This document shows positions 24,271 to 31,637 of a stretch of 37,876 bases of DNA, piece by piece. Source of the DNA: an uncultured Clostridia bacterium. Its GTDB lineage: Bacteria > Bacillota > Clostridia > TANB77 > CAG-508. Position numbers and translations under genes: made by a program. A model generated the notes under the pieces. That model saw only the letters and a list, made by a program, of their open reading frames with translations. It did not search any database and was not told the DNA's origin. Where the stretch lies: NCBI GenBank assembly GCA_946410665.1, contig CAMKBC010000006.1, positions 1 to 37,876 on the forward strand, read 5' to 3'. The first letter of the stretch is position 1; each line of letters begins with the position of its first letter.

Positions 24271-24288
24271 AAACGGAGGTGTTTAGAA

Positions 24289-25011
24289 ATGTTAGCAATC
24301 GAAACAAAAGCATTAACTAAAAAGTACAAAGACAAAACAGCAGTAAACGGAATTGATTTAAAAATTGAAGAAGGTGAATTATTTGCACTATTAGGTGTTA
24401 ATGGTGCTGGTAAAACCACTACTATAAAAATGTTGTCTGGCCTTATTTTACCTACATCTGGAGACATTACAATTGAAGGTTTAGATATGAAAAAAGATAC
24501 TCTTAAAATTAAAGAGTTTTTAAATGTTTCACCTCAAGAAACAGCAATAGCACCAAACTTAACAGTTAAGGAAAACTTAGAATTTATGGCTGGTGTTTAT
24601 CAAATTGAAAACAAAGACGAAAAGATCGCTGAATTAGTAAAACAATTTAAGTTAGACGAAGTATTAAAAAAGAAATCAAAAACTTTATCTGGCGGATGGC
24701 AAAGAAAAGTTTCTATAGCAATCAGCTTAATTAATGATCCTAAAATATTGTTCCTAGATGAGCCTACATTAGGCTTAGACGTAATTGCTAGAAAAGAACT
24801 ATGGAAAGTTATTACTGGGTTAAAAGGTAAGAAAACAATTATTTTAACAACACACTATATGGAAGAAGCAGAAAGCTTATCAGATAGAATTGGAATAATG
24901 GCATACGGCGATTTAGTCGACGTCGGAACAGCACAAGAATTAATAAAGAAAACAAATGCAAAGAACTTTGAAGATGCCTTTGTTTCAATAGCAACAGGAG
25001 GTGAAGAATAA
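24289..25011 (+). CDS. ABC-2 type transporter ATP-binding protein
   Basis: 240 residues with GGAGG before the ATG. Complete nucleotide-binding domain: Walker A GVNGAGKTT, signature LSGGWQRK, Walker B ILFLDEPTLGLD and the His switch in TTHYMEEAE. It resembles the CcmA/DrrA group of exporter ATPases. Its stop overlaps the start of the permease gene by 1 nt (TAATG), so the two are translated together. Substrate unknown; drug or lipid export is possible. Confidence 0.93.
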   Translation: MLAIETKALTKKYKDKTAVNGIDLKIEEGELFALLGVNGAGKTTTIKMLSGLILPTSGDITIEGLDMKKDTLKIKEFLNVSPQETAIAPNLTVKENLEFMAGVYQIENKDEKIAELVKQFKLDEVLKKKSKTLSGGWQRKVSIAISLINDPKILFLDEPTLGLDVIARKELWKVITGLKGKKTIILTTHYMEEAESLSDRIGIMAYGDLVDVGTAQELIKKTNAKNFEDAFVSIATGGEE

Positions 25012-25742
25012 TGAGAGCACTTAACTTTGCTAAAAGAAATTTTAAAGAATTAATAAGAGATCCACTAAGTTTAATATTTGAAATTGCATTACCTTTATTC
25101 TTATTATTCATATTCCAACAATTCAATTTACCTAATGAACTATTTAAAATAAATAATTTTACACCAGGCATAATCGTGTTTGGATTCGCATTTATTTCTT
25201 TATTTAGCGCAACATTAATAGCTAAAGATAGAACATCTTCATTACTTATAAGATTAGGTACATCACCTATGAAACCAAAGGATTACATCATAGGATATGT
25301 TTTATCAATAATACCAATTATTCTAATCCAAGAAGTATTATTCTTTGCATTAGCTATAGCTTTAGGATTATCATTCTCAATTAACATATTATTCACAATC
25401 CTAATCTCATTAGTAGTATCAATACTATTTATTGCTTTAGGTATTTTCATTGGTAGCTTTGCTTCAGAAAAAGCTGTTGGCGGAATTGGAAGTGTTGTAG
25501 TTCAATTAGTATGTTTCACTTCAGGAATGTATTTTCCAAAAGAAATGATCGGCGACTTCTTTAGAGTAATCTGTGAATTACTACCTTTCGAAAGTTGCTT
25601 AAACATTATTAGAGGAACATTGAACGGGGACTGGGGTATGATCTCAGTTAGAAACATAATCACACTTGCTATATATCTAGTATTAGTACTAGTTTTAGCT
25701 GTTTGGTTATTTAGAAAGAAAATGGTGAGCGATAATAAATAA
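25011..25742 (+). CDS. ABC-2 type transporter permease
   Basis: 243 residues with six predicted membrane helices. The first half includes an amphipathic N-terminus NFAKRNFKELIRDPLSL typical of ABC-2 permeases, and the segment SLFSATLIAKDRTSSLLIRL matches the family's conserved cytosolic region. It forms a dimer with two copies of the 24289-25011 ATPase. Terminator follows at 25759-25803. Confidence 0.92.
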   Translation: MRALNFAKRNFKELIRDPLSLIFEIALPLFLLFIFQQFNLPNELFKINNFTPGIIVFGFAFISLFSATLIAKDRTSSLLIRLGTSPMKPKDYIIGYVLSIIPIILIQEVLFFALAIALGLSFSINILFTILISLVVSILFIALGIFIGSFASEKAVGGIGSVVVQLVCFTSGMYFPKEMIGDFFRVICELLPFESCLNIIRGTLNGDWGMISVRNIITLAIYLVLVLVLAVWLFRKKMVSDNK

Positions 25743-25758
25743 TTACTAAATTAAAAAA

Positions 25759-25803
25759 GACCCAAAATGTTAGGTTTAACCTGACACTTTGGGTTTATTT
25801 TTT
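25759..25803. terminator. Bidirectional terminator between permease and DUF1858 gene
   Basis: Outer stem ACCCAAA (25760-25766)/TTTGGGT (25788-25794) with inner AGGTT/AACCT pairing, T run TTTATTTTTTATT on plus, A run (T on minus) before it. Confidence 0.85.
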
Positions 25804-25804
25804 A

Positions 25805-26008
25805 TTAGTCTTCTTTTTTATTTAAAGCTTCTACTACTTCATCTACATCTACATAGTGAACTGCACAAGCTTCTTCTAATGTTTCATATGCTGAAACAGG
25901 ACATTCTAAACAGTGCATTCCAATATCTAAAAGTATATGTGCTTTCTCTGGAGCATGTTCTAGAATTTCATGTATTTGTGTTTCTTTTGTTATTTTGAAT
26001 TCGTCCAT
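25805..26008 (-). CDS. DUF1858 / hybrid-cluster-associated redox disulfide protein
   Basis: 67 residues, AGGAGA before the ATG. The whole protein is one DUF1858 domain: a helix ITKETQIHEILEHAPEKAHIL, then GMHCLECPVSAYETLEEAC. The CxxC pair (CLEC) is the presumed redox disulfide, as in the small proteins often found with hybrid cluster protein (Hcp) and in the N-terminus of ScdA-like proteins. No hcp gene is nearby, so its partner is elsewhere. Cytosolic; probably nitrosative or oxidative stress related by family association. Confidence 0.9.
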   Translation of the reverse strand: MDEFKITKETQIHEILEHAPEKAHILLDIGMHCLECPVSAYETLEEACAVHYVDVDEVVEALNKKED

Positions 26009-26055
26009 CTTTTTCTCCTTGTCTAAATTTGTTTTAAAAACAATCTATATTTTTT

Positions 26056-26085
26056 ATTATGATTTGTTATGAAATATTTCGTCAA
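26056..26085 (-). promoter_or_regulatory. Promoter of DUF1858 gene
   Basis: Minus strand -35 TTGACG (26080-26085), 18 bp, -10 CATAAT (26056-26061). Confidence 0.6.
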
Positions 26086-26104
26086 ACAATGCACTTTGTT
26101 GACG
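26080..26104. promoter_or_regulatory. Inverted repeat, possible operator
   Basis: CGTCAA and TTGACG flank a 13-bp centre, with the left arm forming the -35 of the DUF1858 promoter. This could be a regulator site; the identity of any regulator is unknown. Confidence 0.4.
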
Positions 26105-26136
26105 TACAAATAGTAGCACATTTTCAAGCAAAAGTC

Positions 26137-26165
26137 TAGACAAAACGCAAAACTCTAACTATAAT
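26137..26165 (+). promoter_or_regulatory. Promoter of T4SS-like block 1
   Basis: -35 TAGACA (26137-26142), 17 bp, -10 TATAAT (26160-26165). Transcription would start near 26172, just before GAAGAGG at 26178-26183, which implies that a coding region begins near 26190. Confidence 0.8.
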
Positions 26166-26192
26166 GCGCATTATTGGAAGAGGTGATTACAT

Positions 26193-26336
26193 ATTTTTAT
26201 CATTTTATTTTTTATCTTTTTAATCTTAAATTTACTTATCTGTCTGTTTTCTATTTATTATTTGATTCAAACTAAGCTATTTCACAATCTTCAAGGTTCT
26301 AAATTAAAATTAAAACTCAACAAAGAAGGCTCATAA
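26193..26336 (+). CDS. Putative 47-residue membrane protein with non-AUG (ATT) start
   Basis: This frame is open from a TGA at 26184 to TAA at 26334-26336, with no ATG or GTG and only a late TTG. The first rare-type start is ATT 26193, 9 nt after GAGG. The product is one strong hydrophobic helix (FIILFFIFLILNLLICLF) followed by a basic tail ending NKEGS. It stops exactly where the VirD4-like gene starts (TAATTG). The promoter and ribosome binding site just upstream argue that something is translated here. The start codon is the weak point; it could also be an untranslated leader. Confidence 0.45.
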   Translation: MFIILFFIFLILNLLICLFSIYYLIQTKLFHNLQGSKLKLKLNKEGS

Positions 26337-28028
26337 TTGAAAATTTTTATTTTTATTTTCTCTGTTTTTTGTTCTCTACTCATTTCTTTATTCTTACTGT
26401 TGTTTTTCAAGGACATCTTGCTAACTAGCAGTTTTCAGGTCCCAGACATTAGAATTATTAAGTTTTTTGTTTCAGATAATCAAGTTTGGAATATCGTAAA
26501 ATTAGTGTTTGTTTCTAGTCTTTTGGTATCTAATTTTTTAATATCTCATTTTATAATTAATAAATTTTTTAAAACGCAAAATAATGTTTCTATTTCAAAA
26601 GCCCCTGATTTTGGACTACTTATAGGCAAAGATTTAAACAATAATAATATCTATATTCCAGAAAAAAGTATGTATCAAAACATCCTAGTCGTTGGTTCTA
26701 TCGGTTCTGGTAAAACATCTTCTGCAATGTACCCTTTTACTAAACAATTAATGAAATACAAGTGTGATAACTCTGAAGAAAAATTAAGTTTCTTAATACT
26801 AGATGTTAAAGGAAATTACTACTCTAAAGTTCTAGCTTTTGCAGAAAAATTTGACCGTTTAAAGGACGTTATTGTAATTGAGTATGGTGGTAGTTTTAAA
26901 TACAATCCTTTAGATAAACCAGACTTAAAAGCTTCAATTTTAGCAAATAGATTAAAAACGATAATGCTGTTATTTTCTCCAAATAATACTGAATCTTATT
27001 GGCTAGATAAAGTCGAACAAGTTTTAGAAAGTTGTATAGTCCTTTTAAGATCTGCCTATGATAATTATCTTACTTTCTATGAACTTAATAGACTCGTTTG
27101 TGATAAAGATTACTACGTTATTATAAAAGATTTGATAAGAACCAACTTCAATAAAGGTCTCTATGACTCTGGTCAGTGTTATGCTATATACCATAGCTTT
27201 GAATTCTTAGATTCTGATTACTTCTCTTTAGATGATCGAACTTATAATTTATTAAAGTCTGAAATTACTAGAATAACTAATTGCTTTGTTTCTAATTATA
27301 AAGTTAAACAAACATTCTGCCCTACCAAAGAAGAAGAAAATTTCTATGGATTTGATGATGTTTTAGCAAATGGTAAGATTGTTGTTTTGAATATGAATGT
27401 TGCAGAATATAAGAACTTAGCAAAGATTATCGCTGCTTATTTAAAACTTGATTTTCAAACTGATGTCTTAAAACAATTAAGTAAAAAATCCAATAAAAGC
27501 ATTCGTCCAAGCGTGTTTATTTCAGACGAATATCAAGAATATGTCACCTCTTCTGATGCTGATTTTTATTCACAATCAAGAGAATCGAAATGTATAAATA
27601 TCGTTTCTACTCAAAGTTATACTTCCATTTTAAACACTATTAAAGATCAGTCATCAACCAAAGTAATTATTCAAAATTTAGTTAATAAACTGTGTTTCAG
27701 AACAGACGATATTTTTACAATTGAAGACTTACAAAAGCAAATAGGAAAGGAAGAAAAGAAGAGGGTTTCAAAAACTTACTCAGAGAGTTCTAAAGAAAGT
27801 AAGTATGATGTTCTTCATAAAGACTTCATTTCTTCACAAGGAAATATCTCAGAAAGCATTAATACTTCTTATCAAAACGACTATGTTTTTGACTCTAACT
27901 TCTTTACTCAAACGCTCAAATCTTTTCAGTGTCTTGGCTTTCTTTCTACCGGTGATGAAATATTAAAACCTCAACAACTTCAAATGATTCCATATTTCAA
28001 GGAGGATTCAAATAATGAAAAAACATAA
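26337..28028 (+). CDS. VirD4/TraG-like type IV coupling ATPase
   Basis: 563 residues from TTG 26337, with GAAGG 7 nt upstream. Two N-terminal hydrophobic segments (residues ~1-27 and ~55-75) anchor it in the membrane. The cytosolic ATPase has Walker A GSIGSGKT (120-127) and Walker B FISDEYQEY (Asp397-Glu398), with VSTQSYTSI after it, the arrangement of T4SS coupling proteins. These hexamers feed DNA or protein substrates to the secretion channel. It heads an operon with VirB2-, VirB6- and VirB3-like genes, and its end overlaps the next gene by 14 nt. No relaxase is nearby. Confidence 0.88.
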   Translation: MKIFIFIFSVFCSLLISLFLLLFFKDILLTSSFQVPDIRIIKFFVSDNQVWNIVKLVFVSSLLVSNFLISHFIINKFFKTQNNVSISKAPDFGLLIGKDLNNNNIYIPEKSMYQNILVVGSIGSGKTSSAMYPFTKQLMKYKCDNSEEKLSFLILDVKGNYYSKVLAFAEKFDRLKDVIVIEYGGSFKYNPLDKPDLKASILANRLKTIMLLFSPNNTESYWLDKVEQVLESCIVLLRSAYDNYLTFYELNRLVCDKDYYVIIKDLIRTNFNKGLYDSGQCYAIYHSFEFLDSDYFSLDDRTYNLLKSEITRITNCFVSNYKVKQTFCPTKEEENFYGFDDVLANGKIVVLNMNVAEYKNLAKIIAAYLKLDFQTDVLKQLSKKSNKSIRPSVFISDEYQEYVTSSDADFYSQSRESKCINIVSTQSYTSILNTIKDQSSTKVIIQNLVNKLCFRTDDIFTIEDLQKQIGKEEKKRVSKTYSESSKESKYDVLHKDFISSQGNISESINTSYQNDYVFDSNFFTQTLKSFQCLGFLSTGDEILKPQQLQMIPYFKEDSNNEKT

Positions 28029-28338
28029 AATAGTTATCAAAATATTATTGATTGCTTTGCTTTTATTTACTTATACAACTTCTGTATATGCTGCAAATGT
28101 TGAAGTTATAGCTAAGTTAAGCAATGCATTTAAAACCATTAAAATATGGCTTTTCTCTATTGCCACACCAGCTGCTGCAGTATCTATAACGGTAGGGTTG
28201 TTTATGAAAAAATTTAGTTTTGGCGATGAAGAAAAAATGCGAACCTCTAAAAAGATAATAAGAGGAACATTTATTTCTTATGGATTAATAATACTGTTAG
28301 ACTTAATATTAGCAGCAGTTGAATCACTTCTTGCATAG
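28015..28338 (+). CDS. VirB2/TrbC-like pilin-type membrane protein
   Basis: 107 residues, AAGGAGG before the ATG, overlapping the VirD4-like gene. A signal peptide (residues ~1-28, VYA cleavage) is followed by two hydrophobic helices (~48-67 and ~87-105) joined by a short charged loop KKFSFGDEEKMRTSKK. This size and two-helix hairpin topology is that of VirB2/TrbC pilins and of Gram-positive T4SS relatives. Assignment rests on topology and neighbours, since sequence conservation is low in this family. Confidence 0.75.
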   Translation: MKKHKIVIKILLIALLLFTYTTSVYAANVEVIAKLSNAFKTIKIWLFSIATPAAAVSITVGLFMKKFSFGDEEKMRTSKKIIRGTFISYGLIILLDLILAAVESLLA

Positions 28339-28347
28339 GAGGTGCTA

Positions 28348-29208
28348 TTGGATTCATCACAATTATCTGACATCATAATACAAACAATTAACCAGATTTT
28401 CAGCACAATGTTTTCATCAATTGACAATAATCTTTATGGTAATTTAGATAACTTGGTGTTTATAAAAAGTGACATTCTTAATAGTTCAATCTTTAAAAAT
28501 TTACTTGGTGCCAACACTTTAAGCGGTCTTGTTTACTTAGCAGACGCGATGCTTGCAGGTATCTTAATATACTATGTCATTCGATATTTCTATTCTAATT
28601 TTGTTGATGTAAAAGTAGAAACACCACCACAGTTTTTATTTAAATTACTCATTTTTGCTTTTGCTATAAATGGATGTTATCTTGTAATTGAACAAGTTAT
28701 AAATATTAACTATTTTATTTCTTCTTCGATTCAAGAACTAGGCAAAGGATCTACAGGATTAAATATATCGTTCTCCCAACTACTTATTAATACTAATAAA
28801 TTTATAGGTAACGATGTTTCTGGTATCAATTTTTTATCTTTTGATGGCATCTTAAAAAGCTTTATTTCAGTCGGGTTGATTGGTCTAGCTTTAAATTATT
28901 CTCTTAGATTTATTCTTTTACAGGTTTTAATTTTATTCGCTCCTTTTGCTCTTTTAAGTCTAATGACATACTCCACTTCGTGGATTTTTCAAACCTGGAG
29001 CAAATCTTTTTTATCACTATTAATAGTCCAGATTTTTGTTCCATTAGTAATAGTCGTCATATTCAACATTGATCCGAATAATAAGATTTTATTTGTAGGT
29101 GGAATCTATGTACTATCAAAAATAAACAGCTACGTCCGTGAAATCTTTGGCGGTATCAGTTCTGAAATTTTAGGTAGTCTTCCTATGATGACAAATTTGA
29201 TGAAATAG
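28348..29208 (+). CDS. VirB6/TrbL-like polytopic membrane protein
   Basis: 286 residues from TTG 28348-28350, which lies 5 nt after AGGAGG (28337-28342); the GTG at 28342 overlaps that site and is unlikely. It has about five to seven hydrophobic segments (around residues 50-80, 95-115, 170-215, 220-245), with LRFILLQVLILFAPFALLSL and a Trp-rich SWIFQTWSKSFLSLL typical of VirB6/TrbL channel proteins. It would form part of the inner-membrane channel with VirB3 and VirB4. Lies 9 bp after the pilin-like gene and 10 bp before the VirB3-like gene. Confidence 0.75.
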   Translation: MDSSQLSDIIIQTINQIFSTMFSSIDNNLYGNLDNLVFIKSDILNSSIFKNLLGANTLSGLVYLADAMLAGILIYYVIRYFYSNFVDVKVETPPQFLFKLLIFAFAINGCYLVIEQVININYFISSSIQELGKGSTGLNISFSQLLINTNKFIGNDVSGINFLSFDGILKSFISVGLIGLALNYSLRFILLQVLILFAPFALLSLMTYSTSWIFQTWSKSFLSLLIVQIFVPLVIVVIFNIDPNNKILFVGGIYVLSKINSYVREIFGGISSEILGSLPMMTNLMK

Positions 29209-29218
29209 AAAGGATTTT

Positions 29219-29497
29219 ATGAAATTTATCATTCCAAAAAATTATAACTATCATCTTAAGATATTAGGTCTTATTGATTATCCTACTGCAATTTTTAACT
29301 TATTAGTTTTAGGATTGCTTTGGCTGTTACTTTCTCCACTTTTTCCAAACATATTGCGGAAAACTGCTATAGTAATTATCCTTTATCTTCCCTTATTGTT
29401 GATAACCATAGTTGAGAGTCAAAATGAAAGTCCTATTTATAGAATCTACTATATTCTCAAGTTCTTCGTGAAACCTAAGATATATCTGTATATGTGA
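29219..29497 (+). CDS. VirB3/PrgI-like small membrane protein
   Basis: 92 residues, AAAGGA before the ATG. A short N-terminus rich in Lys/Tyr (IPKNYNYHLKILG), two close hydrophobic helices (~24-44 and ~48-66), then a conserved-looking tail YRIYYILKFFVKPKIYLY. This is the VirB3/PrgI layout (two TM helices and a basic aromatic tail) and such genes normally stand directly upstream of virB4. Here virB4 is absent at this spot; dnaD follows after 91 bp, and virB4 is found at 35-37 kb on the other strand. No terminator is seen before dnaD. Confidence 0.75.
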   Translation: MKFIIPKNYNYHLKILGLIDYPTAIFNLLVLGLLWLLLSPLFPNILRKTAIVIILYLPLLLITIVESQNESPIYRIYYILKFFVKPKIYLYM

Positions 29498-29530
29498 ATT
29501 TTATGTAAACTTGCTAACTTTTAATTTTTA

Positions 29531-29559
29531 TTGTAAATTGACCTAGTAGATGATATAAT
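29531..29559 (+). promoter_or_regulatory. Promoter of dnaD-dnaI
   Basis: -35 TTGTAA (29531-29536), 17 bp, -10 TATAAT (29554-29559) preceded by TGA (extended -10). Confidence 0.65.
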
Positions 29560-29588
29560 ACAAACACTAAAAATTTGGAGGTCAAACA

Positions 29589-30557
29589 ATGAAAATTGAG
29601 CAAGGTGAATCTTCTTTAATTTCATCATCAACTTCTATTTCCGATTTATTCTTTACTGAATATTTATCTCAAGCCAATGGTGACTTTGTTAAAGTTTACA
29701 TGTACTTATATTTCATTTCAAAGTATAACAACGACTTGAAAATTAACGATTTAGCAAAGAAATTAGAATTGCCTTTAAAGACTATTCAAGACGCTTTAAA
29801 GTATTGGGAAGAACAAGGCTTACTTAGTAGAAAAGGCCAAGGTTTTGTTTTGACTAATATTCTAGAAATCGAAATTCAAAAATTGTATAAACCAAAAGTT
29901 TCATTGTCTCCAGAAAACATGAAGGCTATTTCTGATAATAAAATCAGATCTAAAGCTATTACAGCTATTAATGATGAATTTTTCCAAGGAGTTATGTCTC
30001 CAAGTTGGTATGGTGATATTGATCTTTGGTTTAAAAAATATAACTTTGATGAAGAAGTAATGATTGCTTTATTTAGATACTGTTTCAATCGCTCTGCTTT
30101 AAACAGAAATTATGTAGCAACAGTTGCAAGTGCTTGGAACAAGAGTAAAATTCAAAGTTTTGCTGATCTAGATGCTTACTTCCAAAAGCAAGAAAAACTA
30201 AATCTTCAATGCAAAGATATTAAGAAAAAGTTAAGATTAACTCGTAATTTATCTATGTTTGAAGAAGCTTATGTTGAAAAATGGATAATGAATTATGGAT
30301 ATGATTCTAATGTTATAGATTTAGCATTAATGAAGACAACATCAAAATCAAATCCTTCATTTGAATATATTGATAAACTAATTTCTGATTGGCATGAAAG
30401 AAATTTCAAGACAGCAGATCAAATTAAAAAGTACTTAGAAAACAAGAAAACACAACCTGTTCAAACCGAAACTAAATCTGGTAAAACTTCAAAAACAGTT
30501 AATCATAGTTTTAAAAACTTAAGTGATTTCTACGTAAATACAGATGATGATGAATAG
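29589..30557 (+). CDS. dnaD: DnaD-domain replication initiation protein
   Basis: 322 residues, TGGAGG before the ATG. The N-terminal winged helix (residues ~18-90: VKVYMYLYFISKYN, INDLAKKLELPLKTIQDAL, YWEEQGLL) is the DnaD oligomerisation domain. Two DnaB_2/DDBH2 units follow (~130-205 and ~220-280), the second ending in the IDKLISDWHERNFKT segment typical of the family's YxxxIxxxW motif. DnaD remodels origin DNA and helps load the replicative helicase, and it is coupled to the loader gene 26 bp downstream. Chromosomal DnaD usually has one DDBH2 domain; two copies are common in clostridial relatives. Confidence 0.9.
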   Translation: MKIEQGESSLISSSTSISDLFFTEYLSQANGDFVKVYMYLYFISKYNNDLKINDLAKKLELPLKTIQDALKYWEEQGLLSRKGQGFVLTNILEIEIQKLYKPKVSLSPENMKAISDNKIRSKAITAINDEFFQGVMSPSWYGDIDLWFKKYNFDEEVMIALFRYCFNRSALNRNYVATVASAWNKSKIQSFADLDAYFQKQEKLNLQCKDIKKKLRLTRNLSMFEEAYVEKWIMNYGYDSNVIDLALMKTTSKSNPSFEYIDKLISDWHERNFKTADQIKKYLENKKTQPVQTETKSGKTSKTVNHSFKNLSDFYVNTDDDE

Positions 30558-30583
30558 GTAAAATCAGAGAAAGAGGTGATAAA

Positions 30584-31579
30584 ATGGACGCCAATTTAAA
30601 AACTCTTTTAAAAGAATATGAGCAAAAAAGAAACTTAGCTGAAGTAAAAGCAGCTCAAAAGAAACAAGAGTTGTATAAAAAGATTCCTGAACTAGCCAAA
30701 CTAGAAGAGGACTCTAATATTTATGCATTAGACTCTATTATTAAATCCCTTAACTCTGGAAACTCAGATAAATCATTGGCTAAAAACCTAAAAAGTAACA
30801 CTACAAAAAAGAACCAAATTCTTAAAGAAAATGGTTACGACATTCATTATTTAGAACCTGAATATGAATGTAAAAAGTGTAAGGATACGGGTTATATTAA
30901 CAACAATGACGATAAAGAATTATGTTCTTGTATTAAGCAAAGACTATATAATATCGCTTACAACAACTCAAATATTTATGATTTAGAAAATCAAAACTTT
31001 GATAAATTTGTACTAGATTATTATTCAGATGAATCTGATAAAGAACAATATGGAACTAAAGTTTCACCTAGAAAAAACATTGAAAAGATTCTTAAAACAT
31101 GTCACAATTTCGTAGATAATTTTGATGATATCAAGACTAATAACCTATTATTTTGTGGAGCTACAGGCCTAGGAAAAACATTTCTATCGTCTTGTATAGC
31201 TAATGAAATGATTAAAAAAGGTAAAGTTGTTTTATATCAAACAGCACCTCTTATGCTTGATCAAATAATAGATTATAAGTTTGGTAAATCAAACAACAAC
31301 GTGTTTGATGCAATTCTAAATGCAGATCTTTTAATTATAGATGATTTAGGCACAGAAACAGTTAACTCATTAAAGAGCACTGAAATATTTAATATTATAA
31401 ATTCTAGAATACTAAATCAAAACAATAAAGTTACTAAAACAATTATCTCAACTAATCTTTCCTTGGATAGTTTAAATTCAGTATATGAAGAAAGAATTAC
31501 GTCTAGATTAATTGGTAACTACGATTGTTGCCTATTCTATGGAGACGATATTAGAATTCAAAAGAAGTTAAAAAAATAG
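30584..31579 (+). CDS. dnaI: DnaI/DnaC-type helicase loader
   Basis: 331 residues, GAGGTG before the ATG. An N-terminal coiled region is followed by a zinc-binding element CKKCKDTGYI...LCSC (residues ~98-125), then an AAA+ domain with Walker A GATGLGKT (192-199), Walker B LLIIDDLGTE (Asp253-Asp254) and sensor/arginine segment YEERITSRLIG. It loads the replicative helicase onto origin DNA with DnaD. It ends near gyrA, which is convergent, with a shared terminator between. Confidence 0.93.
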   Translation: MDANLKTLLKEYEQKRNLAEVKAAQKKQELYKKIPELAKLEEDSNIYALDSIIKSLNSGNSDKSLAKNLKSNTTKKNQILKENGYDIHYLEPEYECKKCKDTGYINNNDDKELCSCIKQRLYNIAYNNSNIYDLENQNFDKFVLDYYSDESDKEQYGTKVSPRKNIEKILKTCHNFVDNFDDIKTNNLLFCGATGLGKTFLSSCIANEMIKKGKVVLYQTAPLMLDQIIDYKFGKSNNNVFDAILNADLLIIDDLGTETVNSLKSTEIFNIINSRILNQNNKVTKTIISTNLSLDSLNSVYEERITSRLIGNYDCCLFYGDDIRIQKKLKK

Positions 31580-31601
31580 AATACATATTTATTTAAAAAT
31601 A

Positions 31602-31635
31602 AAAGAGGTAGTTTAAAACTACCTCTTATTTTTAT
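31602..31635. terminator. Bidirectional terminator between dnaI and gyrA
   Basis: AAGAGGTAGT/ACTACCTCTT with a 5-nt loop, T-rich tail on the plus strand and TTTTATTTTTAAAT on the minus strand. Confidence 0.88.
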
Positions 31636-31637
31636 TG

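Larger units (their letters stand above)
26009..26192. other. Divergent intergenic region, DUF1858 / T4SS block 1
   Basis: It contains only regulatory sequence: a minus-strand promoter for DUF1858, a 6-bp inverted repeat over its -35, and a strong plus-strand promoter for the T4SS-like operon. No gene is seen. Confidence 0.7.
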
